From: Pseudomonadota bacterium
Lineage (GTDB): Bacteria; Pseudomonadota; Gammaproteobacteria; Burkholderiales; Rhodocyclaceae
Length of the DNA: 39,411 bases
Direction: 5' to 3'
Assembly (NCBI GenBank): GCA_018241665.1
Contig: JAFEDK010000037.1
Location: forward strand, 1-39,411
Made by a program: the position numbers and the translations under genes. Below are positions 33,763-39,411 of this stretch, one piece after another; positions within the stretch are counted from its first letter, which is position 1; each line of letters starts with the position of its first letter. The notes beneath the pieces were generated by a model. That model searched no databases, was not told where the DNA came from, and saw only the letters and a program-made list of their open reading frames with translations.

Positions 33763-36700
33763 TCAAATCACGCCGCTGGCCTTGTCCAGCAACTTCAGCA
33801 GGTCCGGCGGCTGCTTGACGAGGTGATAACTCCAGTGTCCGAAGCGGCCGTCGTTGTTGACGGCGTTGCACCAGCGGTGGGCCGCTGCCGCCTTTACCTC
33901 GGCATCGCCCGTCTGTCCCTTGATTTCCACCATCAGGCGCTGGCCGTTGGCCAGCTCGACGATGAAGTCCGGGAGGTAGCGGCGGCGCACGCCGTCCTTG
34001 CGGTACGGCACCTGAAAACCCAGATGGTCATTTTTCACCCAGCGCTGCACGGCGGTGTGGGCGTCCAGCGCGGTCGCGGCCGACTGTTCCCACGTCTTGG
34101 TGTCGGCGACCATGGCGTTCAGGTGGCACTTCTGCACTGGCCACGGCTGACGCCCGGTAAAGAACTCGACATGCCGGGTTGACCGCTCGCCGGCCGGCCC
34201 CGGCGTAATGACCGGGCGTTCTTGGTTCTGACCGCTCTCGTCCACCGCCTGCAAGGCGTCGAACAGGATGCCCGCCGCACGCTGGAAGTAGGGGTTCAGT
34301 GCCACGTCCTGCGCGGCACGGTTGCCCTTGCAATCCAGCTTGCTGCCCAAGAAGCGCTGTGCGTAGGTCAGCAACTGCGGGAACAGCCGGTGCATGGGGA
34401 TGGTGTTGCCCTGCTCCTGCTGCCACTGCTGGGCGACCACCTTCGCCAGCGTGAACGCCACCTGCTGCACGCGCACCCGCTTGCGCCAGGCGTCCAGCGT
34501 CACCACGGCGGCAGCGCCGGGGCCATAGGCCGCCAGGGCGCCGTCTTGTGTGGTCAGCCCCTTCATCAGCACCGTGTCGGGCACTTCCATCGGGTCCAGC
34601 ACCAGAGTCGGCACCTTGGCCCAATCAACTGCCAAGCGCGTGATACCTGGGTCGGTGTAGCCCTCCACTACGGGGAAGCTGATTTCGTGCTGCGCCTTGG
34701 CCGGCACTGCGTAAATCTGGTTAGCTGGCGGCGTCGGCGGCTGCTGGGCACCGCCTTCGACCTTGAACGGGATGAGTTCGAACGGAACGCCGAAGACCTT
34801 GGCCGTTTCCTCACGGAAGAAGCCCGTGGCCTCGTCCACGGCGTAGGACGTGCGACGCAGCGCCCGGCCGACCACCTGCTCACACAGCAACTGCGAGCCG
34901 AAGGGCCGCAGGCCGACGACATGCGTCACCGTCGTAGCGTCCCACCCTTCGGACAACATCGCCACGCTGATGATGCAGCGCACGTCGCGGCCAGGTGGCA
35001 CGCTGGCGTCGATGGTCACGAGGCCGTTGTCCTCGTCCTCCAGCGCCTTGTGGTTGTGCTTGTCCACCAGTGCGGCGTACTCCTCGGGCACCTTGCCGCC
35101 GGGCCACGCCGTCTTGCCGATGGTTTCCAGCACGAAGCGCAGGCGTCGAGCTTCGTCGTTCCTGCCGCCGCCCTCGGCGATGTCCTCGGCCACCTTGCTA
35201 TCGACGCGCACCGTCCATTCACGGCCCGGTGCGTTACGGAACTGCTCGGGGGCTGCGCCAAAGTCGCTCTTGCCGTTGGCCAACCAGTCGAACAGCTCCT
35301 TGGCCAGAGTCGTGTCGCGGCACACGATGATGAAAACCGGCGGCACGTTGCTCTTGCGATGCCCCGCCAGGAACTGGGTCTGCCATTCCGCCGCAGTCTT
35401 GCGCCACTCGTCGGCAAGTTGAGCGATGGGCTGCGTGGCGTAGCGCATCAGCACCTCGGGGGTGAGCTTGCCGCTCACGCCGTCCTTCTCGGCAATCTGC
35501 TGCACCCACCGCCACACATTGAAGTAGGCCGGCGTCTCGGTGCCGCCGATGTCCTGCGTGGGCAACTGCGGAATCTTCACCAGACCGGCTTCGATGGCCT
35601 CCAGCAGGCTGAAGTCGGACACCACCCACGGGAACGGCTTGCCGACCTCGTTGCCGCTGCCCTGGATGAAGAAGGGCGTGGCCGACAGGTCCACGCACAG
35701 CCGGATACCGTTGCTGCGACCGCCCAGCGCCTTGTTGATGCGGTCCAGCCCCTCCACCCATACCGTGGCCTCGCGGGCATCCACCTCGGCGGTTTCCTCG
35801 TCCACCGCGAACACGTCGTCAGCGTCGAGCTTGCCGCGCCGGTAGGCGTGGTGCGCCTCGTCGTTCATCACGAGGATGGCCGAGCTGCGGCCCTTGCGGT
35901 TGCCCAGCACGCGGCGCAGGAAGGCGGTGTCACTCTCGTAGTAACGCACCTCCTTGACCTCGAAGCCTGTCAGGTTGCCCTTGGGGTCGCGCAACTCGCG
36001 CAGGATGTCGAAAGCGCCGGTCAACGCCTGCTGCCGAATGTCGGCCTCGGTCAACTCGTCGCGCCCGCCCAGCTTCACCGAACGCATCTTCTCGACCGGC
36101 ACGCCACGCTTGACCACCCTGGCGGTCGTGCCGTTCACGTCGGACAGCTCGCGCCGTTCAAGGTTGTGCCAGTTCGTGATGAACACCTCGCCTCGGCGCA
36201 GGTCGGGCATGCGGTGCAGCGGCACCAGTTGCCGCGTACGGTACAGGCTCAACTCGTCGAGGTTGGGGTCCAGCTCGCGCAGGCGGTCGCGGATGGTGAC
36301 GTTCGGGCAGACGATGAGCACCGTGTCCGAATACGCGGCCGCCTGGGGCTGTGCCACCTTGTTCAGGATGGACCAGGCCGACAGCATGCCCATGACGGTC
36401 GTCTTGCCGCTGCCGGTCGCCATCTTGAGCGCGTAACGCAGGAACGCCTTGTAGCCCTCGGCCTTGGCATCGTCGCCCGGTTCGTCGCCGGGCACGTTCA
36501 CACCCTGCTTCAGGTCGTCCGGCCCCTCGACGAGGAACAGCACCGTCTCGACCGCTTCCAGCTGGGCATAGAACAGCCGCTGTGCCCGGTCGGGGGAGCG
36601 CCACAGTTCCAGCAGTTCCCGCGTTACCTTGGTCGCCCCGGCGTAATCGCGTGCGCGCCAGTCCTTCAGCCGTTGACGAATCAGGTTCGCCAAGTCCAGC

Positions 36701-36918
36701 AGGTATTCCTCGCCCTTCGAGGCGTCATCCAGCAGGCTCTGTTGACCCTTCGCCTTGCGCCCGCGTGCCGCGCGCTCAGGCACCCGGAAGAAGTAAGAGG
36801 CCAAGCGTCGGCCTGGCCGCTTCTCCGGTTGTTTGGCTGCCTCGATGTGCCAGTGGTGCGCCGGCTCGTCGTAAGGCGAGTTGATGATTGGGGCTTCGAC
36901 AGCGTTGATTTGACTCAT
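33763..36918 (-). CDS. Restriction enzyme subunit: SF2 helicase with C-terminal PD-(D/E)xK nuclease (type III Res-like)
   Basis: 1051 residues from the ATG at 36918 (MSQINAVEAPI), whose ATGA overlaps the stop of the gene upstream. Helicase motifs are LKMATGSGKTTVMGML (Walker A), LVMNDEAHHAYR (DEAH box), VDLSATPFF, VAMLSEGWDATTVTHVVGLRPF and CEQVVGRALRR (motif VI). Near the C-terminus, RRRYLPDFIVELANGQRLMVEIKGQ matches a PD-(D/E)xK nuclease core (Asp in LPDF, Glu-Ile-Lys). It would cut DNA unmethylated by the partner methyltransferase. This looks like what NCBI calls the BPTD_3080 family (from memory). A 909-codon antisense frame across it is a GC-skew shadow. Confidence 0.9.
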   Translation of the reverse strand: MSQINAVEAPIINSPYDEPAHHWHIEAAKQPEKRPGRRLASYFFRVPERAARGRKAKGQQSLLDDASKGEEYLLDLANLIRQRLKDWRARDYAGATKVTRELLELWRSPDRAQRLFYAQLEAVETVLFLVEGPDDLKQGVNVPGDEPGDDAKAEGYKAFLRYALKMATGSGKTTVMGMLSAWSILNKVAQPQAAAYSDTVLIVCPNVTIRDRLRELDPNLDELSLYRTRQLVPLHRMPDLRRGEVFITNWHNLERRELSDVNGTTARVVKRGVPVEKMRSVKLGGRDELTEADIRQQALTGAFDILRELRDPKGNLTGFEVKEVRYYESDTAFLRRVLGNRKGRSSAILVMNDEAHHAYRRGKLDADDVFAVDEETAEVDAREATVWVEGLDRINKALGGRSNGIRLCVDLSATPFFIQGSGNEVGKPFPWVVSDFSLLEAIEAGLVKIPQLPTQDIGGTETPAYFNVWRWVQQIAEKDGVSGKLTPEVLMRYATQPIAQLADEWRKTAAEWQTQFLAGHRKSNVPPVFIIVCRDTTLAKELFDWLANGKSDFGAAPEQFRNAPGREWTVRVDSKVAEDIAEGGGRNDEARRLRFVLETIGKTAWPGGKVPEEYAALVDKHNHKALEDEDNGLVTIDASVPPGRDVRCIISVAMLSEGWDATTVTHVVGLRPFGSQLLCEQVVGRALRRTSYAVDEATGFFREETAKVFGVPFELIPFKVEGGAQQPPTPPANQIYAVPAKAQHEISFPVVEGYTDPGITRLAVDWAKVPTLVLDPMEVPDTVLMKGLTTQDGALAAYGPGAAAVVTLDAWRKRVRVQQVAFTLAKVVAQQWQQEQGNTIPMHRLFPQLLTYAQRFLGSKLDCKGNRAAQDVALNPYFQRAAGILFDALQAVDESGQNQERPVITPGPAGERSTRHVEFFTGRQPWPVQKCHLNAMVADTKTWEQSAATALDAHTAVQRWVKNDHLGFQVPYRKDGVRRRYLPDFIVELANGQRLMVEIKGQTGDAEVKAAAAHRWCNAVNNDGRFGHWSYHLVKQPPDLLKLLDKASGVI

Positions 36919-37733
36919 TGGCGAACTCCGACGAGCCAAGAGACCCCGTAGTATTCGACCGCCAATTCGCGCACCGCCTCTATGGCGGTATGCAACTCGC
37001 CGATGTCTCGATGGGGAGGCAGTACGTCGGGCATGGCTTGTCGCTCCTCGCGGTCCGCCTTTCGCCGGACTTTGCGCCGCTCCGGCCACCAATCTTTGAG
37101 GTCTCGAAAGAGCGCCTCGTAGGTGTTGGCTACCGTGTCGCGGTCGAACTTCTCAATCCGCTTGGAAGCTTCGATGCCGCCCTTTGCGGACCGGCCCGAA
37201 GCTCTCACCGGCTCCTCTGAGAAGCGCCAAACCTGAGAAGCGTCGCCGTTGTAGACGATGCAATGCGCCTTCGTGTCGCCGATTTCCCCTGCACCTGCCA
37301 CATCAATCCAAACCGAGTCGTCAACGACGGTCTGCGCGAAGAACTTCTCGTCCATCGCCTTTCGTGTGGTGAAGGCTGGGGCGCAATAGAAAAAGGCCTC
37401 ATTGCCCACCGCAGCCGCGTGATGGATGAGGTTGTACTGCTCCACGTCCAACGGGAAGGCGAAGTAGGAACCGCCAACCGCATCATAGAAGCGCGCGTTC
37501 GAACCAGCCCGTGTGTCGACGTAGCGCGAGACTTTGTGCTGCAGGAAGACCGATGAGACCCCGCCGCCTTTCGCAGCGATGGTCATCGCTACGTCGTAGC
37601 CCAAACGCTTCTCTTGCTGCTGAGTGGGGATGTACGGGCAAGCCGCAAGGATGGCCTTGTTCTTGACGCAGTACTCAGCGTTGAAGGCAAATTCAAACAC
37701 TCGCTCGGCAAAACCCGCCTTATCTACCGTCAT
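36915..37733 (-). CDS. Unrecognised 272-residue protein between the Mod and Res genes
   Basis: Starts at the ATG at 37733, overlapping the methyltransferase stop by 4 bp, and ends in a 4-bp overlap with the helicase gene. Three genes are therefore translationally coupled. The N-terminal half has SSVFLQHKVSRYVDTR, SYFAFPLDVEQYNLIHHAAAVGN and AFFYCAPAFTT; a Gln-His-Lys and Asp/Glu scatter suggest a possible divergent nuclease-like fold but prove nothing. The C-terminal part is highly charged (WWPERRKVRRKADREERQ). Ordinary type III systems have only mod and res, so this is a third subunit or regulator of unknown function. Confidence 0.8.
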   Translation of the reverse strand: MTVDKAGFAERVFEFAFNAEYCVKNKAILAACPYIPTQQQEKRLGYDVAMTIAAKGGGVSSVFLQHKVSRYVDTRAGSNARFYDAVGGSYFAFPLDVEQYNLIHHAAAVGNEAFFYCAPAFTTRKAMDEKFFAQTVVDDSVWIDVAGAGEIGDTKAHCIVYNGDASQVWRFSEEPVRASGRSAKGGIEASKRIEKFDRDTVANTYEALFRDLKDWWPERRKVRRKADREERQAMPDVLPPHRDIGELHTAIEAVRELAVEYYGVSWLVGVRQ

Positions 37734-39411
37734 GCCTTCACCTCCAGCACGCGCATCAGCTCGTTACCGCGCTCGTCAATGACCTTCACCGCCACGCGCT
37801 GCTTCGGCCCCACGGCGAACGGTTCGCTGACCGTGCCGGCCAGGTGCGACCACACCGATGGGTCGAACTCGGCCTTCAGCGACTTTTGCAGGTTGTCCCA
37901 TGCCGCCGTCTTGGGGAAGAACACCTGGGTGGCGTAGAAGCTGAGCCCGTCGTAGTCGGTGTCCAGCATCCAAGCAGGCATGTTCTGGCCCTCGATGGCC
38001 TCCTGTTCCATCGTGGCGGGATTGAAGATGTCCAGCCCCAACAGTTCCACCTCGTAGAGCGCCGCTCCGTCGTCGTTCTTATTGCCCGTCTTGCGCAGCA
38101 CGGCATCGGGCAGGCCGGTGACGCTGAAGATTTCGCTGGCGCGGCTGGTCTTGAGCAGGTCCGACATCGCCACGTCGGGCGTTACCGTGACGTAGGTGCA
38201 GGGCACGCGCAGCTTGGCGCGGTCTTCCAGCAACTCGCGCGCCTTGGCCTGGATGGCGAAGCCAAAGAAGTACAGGTGCGGCAACTTCAGGAAGTACGCT
38301 TCCCGCGCGGCCTCGAACACCACGTCGGACGAGATGGCCCCGTCTTCAGGGCCGAACACCACGGCGAAACGCTTGCCCTCGGCGTCGGTGCCCTCCGCGT
38401 GCAGCACGTCGCTGTCGCTCATGCGGCGGATGTCGGCCAGCACCAGTTCCCTGTTACCGGGCAGGCGCAGCGTCTTGGACTGGCGCAGCACCTGGGTCAT
38501 GCGCTCGATGTGGGTCGCCGGGTCGCCGTAACGGGCGGCTGGCTCGGCCACGGCCAGCGGCAGCCCGCCGTCGGCGTCGCCGATGGCATCGTCCAGCGAC
38601 TGCGGTGCGGCCGGCGTTGCGGTGGTCGCTGGCTCGGGAGGTCCATCGTCCAACACCTGTGCCGGTGCAATCGTGGCCTCGACCACGAACGGCCCGGCCA
38701 CGCGCACCACGCCGCTGTTCACCTCGGGGCGGTCAACCAGCACTTCGGTGGCGGGCGTTTCGTCGTTGGCGACCGACCGAAGCATGATTCGTGGCGCGAG
38801 TCCACCAACCTCCTCACCTTTTCGGTTTTGCTTTCGTTTATAAACAAACCCGCCCTGTGGCCCGATTTGAAAGTCCTTCAATTCAAAATATGGAAACGTC
38901 GCAGTCAACAGGCGTTGTCGGGCGAGGGCAAGCGGAACACGAGACGTGTCGCAGGTAATCCAGCGTCGTCCCCATCGCTCAGCAACATAAGCGGTAGTTC
39001 CGGAGCCGCATGTTGGGTCAAGCACTAGGTCGCCCGGTTCCGAAACCATCAGCATGCAACGTTCTACAACTGTGGTCGAAGTCTGAACGACATAGAGTTT
39101 CTCAGCAACAAAACTCCCCATCAAAACATCATCCCAAACATTCCCGATGGCGCTGTACGGGAAATCGTCCAGATATGTTTTTACACGTAGCTGCTTGCCG
39201 AGCGGAAACAGTCGTCCGGCAGCTGCAAGCCTGTCCAAGCCCGCTCGACTCACCCGCCAATGGCGGCCCGCAGGACACGGATAGGTGTTGCCTTGATAAA
39301 CATATGGTTTCGACCCTTCTGGCGTTTCGCCCTGCGAAGTCAAGTTGTCAGACAGAAACCGCCGCCCTTCAGGAACCGGGTCTTCGCCCGCCAGTTGGGA
39401 ATTTGTTAGCT
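37730..39411 (-). CDS. Site-specific DNA methyltransferase (type III Mod-like), cut by the right window edge
   Basis: The frame is open from the stop at 37730 to the last base of the window, with no stop upstream of the first internal start-like codon (39343), so the true start lies beyond 39411. About 560 C-terminal residues are visible. SAM-binding motif I is LVLDPTCGSGTTAYVAERWGRRW, preceded by VWDDVLMGSF. The catalytic D/NPPY motif is not in the visible part, which fits the beta-class order with motif IV before motif I. The long C-terminal part would hold target-recognition and subunit contacts. It protects self DNA from the helicase-nuclease encoded downstream in the same operon. Confidence 0.9.
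   Translation of the reverse strand, partial: LTNSQLAGEDPVPEGRRFLSDNLTSQGETPEGSKPYVYQGNTYPCPAGRHWRVSRAGLDRLAAAGRLFPLGKQLRVKTYLDDFPYSAIGNVWDDVLMGSFVAEKLYVVQTSTTVVERCMLMVSEPGDLVLDPTCGSGTTAYVAERWGRRWITCDTSRVPLALARQRLLTATFPYFELKDFQIGPQGGFVYKRKQNRKGEEVGGLAPRIMLRSVANDETPATEVLVDRPEVNSGVVRVAGPFVVEATIAPAQVLDDGPPEPATTATPAAPQSLDDAIGDADGGLPLAVAEPAARYGDPATHIERMTQVLRQSKTLRLPGNRELVLADIRRMSDSDVLHAEGTDAEGKRFAVVFGPEDGAISSDVVFEAAREAYFLKLPHLYFFGFAIQAKARELLEDRAKLRVPCTYVTVTPDVAMSDLLKTSRASEIFSVTGLPDAVLRKTGNKNDDGAALYEVELLGLDIFNPATMEQEAIEGQNMPAWMLDTDYDGLSFYATQVFFPKTAAWDNLQKSLKAEFDPSVWSHLAGTVSEPFAVGPKQRVAVKVIDERGNELMRVLEVKA

Noticed and set aside
34222-36951. A 909-codon open frame on the plus strand
   Set aside because: It lies entirely opposite the helicase-nuclease gene, has a His/Leu/Gly-rich translation with no motifs, and is explained by high third-position GC of the true gene.
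37844-39028. A 394-codon plus-strand frame opposite the methyltransferase
   Set aside because: The opposite strand carries a clear DPTCGSGTT methyltransferase in continuous frame; this one has no recognisable features.
1-39411. CRISPR array
   Set aside because: No regularly spaced 25-40 bp repeats seen; the only regular array is the palindromic operator set at 25690-25866.

Overview
The window is GC-rich (by eye well above 60% in most genes), with Shine-Dalgarno-led, tightly overlapping operons, a proline tRNA fragment used as an integration site, and an integrase/ArdC/AlpA/replication-relaxation backbone typical of integrative elements of Betaproteobacteria (Burkholderiales-like host). That assignment rests on gene style and composition, not on a database match. 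Nearly everything here is mobile-element backbone or anti-phage/anti-plasmid defence.

Left block, 1-23434. After a truncated leftward gene and a divergent control region, a colinear rightward array begins with a small ribbon-helix-helix regulator and continues as a type 1-like BREX locus: brxA, brxB, brxC, an unrecognised 119-residue protein, pglX, three non-core genes (a TrlF/Ppl-like PHP-ATPase, a RecQ helicase fused to a phosphoribosyltransferase-like domain, and a DprA/Smf-like protein), then pglZ and brxL. Starting 43 nt after brxL, with no visible terminator, is a short prokaryotic Argonaute pair of the SPARTA kind (TIR-APAZ plus MID-PIWI), then an 82-residue protein. BREX would discriminate self by PglX methylation and block phage replication. 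The three inserted genes look like DNA or RNA processing functions. SPARTA would add NAD-depleting abortive defence.

Middle, 23435-26480. A leftward hipBA-type toxin-antitoxin operon is preceded by four palindromic operator-like sites spaced about 50 bp apart. Next comes the 3' half of a tRNA-Pro(CGG) gene with 11-bp-spaced repeats on either side and a tRNA-type terminator. The sequence left of the tRNA half is not tRNA, so this looks like an att junction where the left element ends and a second element begins.

Right block, 26481-39411. The second element has a tyrosine integrase, an ArdC-type antirestriction protein and a cargo cassette that reads as a retron: a promoter with a palindromic operator, about 200 nt of structured non-coding RNA, a 50-residue basic/amphipathic peptide, an XRE regulator and a reverse transcriptase with NAxxH, YVDD and VTG motifs. 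It continues with a replication-relaxation-like gene, an AlpA-like regulator, a winged-helix replication-type protein, a small membrane protein, and a leftward three-gene restriction-modification operon (helicase-nuclease, 272-residue unknown, DNA methyltransferase running off the right edge).

The strongest candidates for something not well described are the retron-like cassette with its tiny membrane-active-looking peptide, and the RecQ-PRTase/DprA/TrlF insertion inside BREX.
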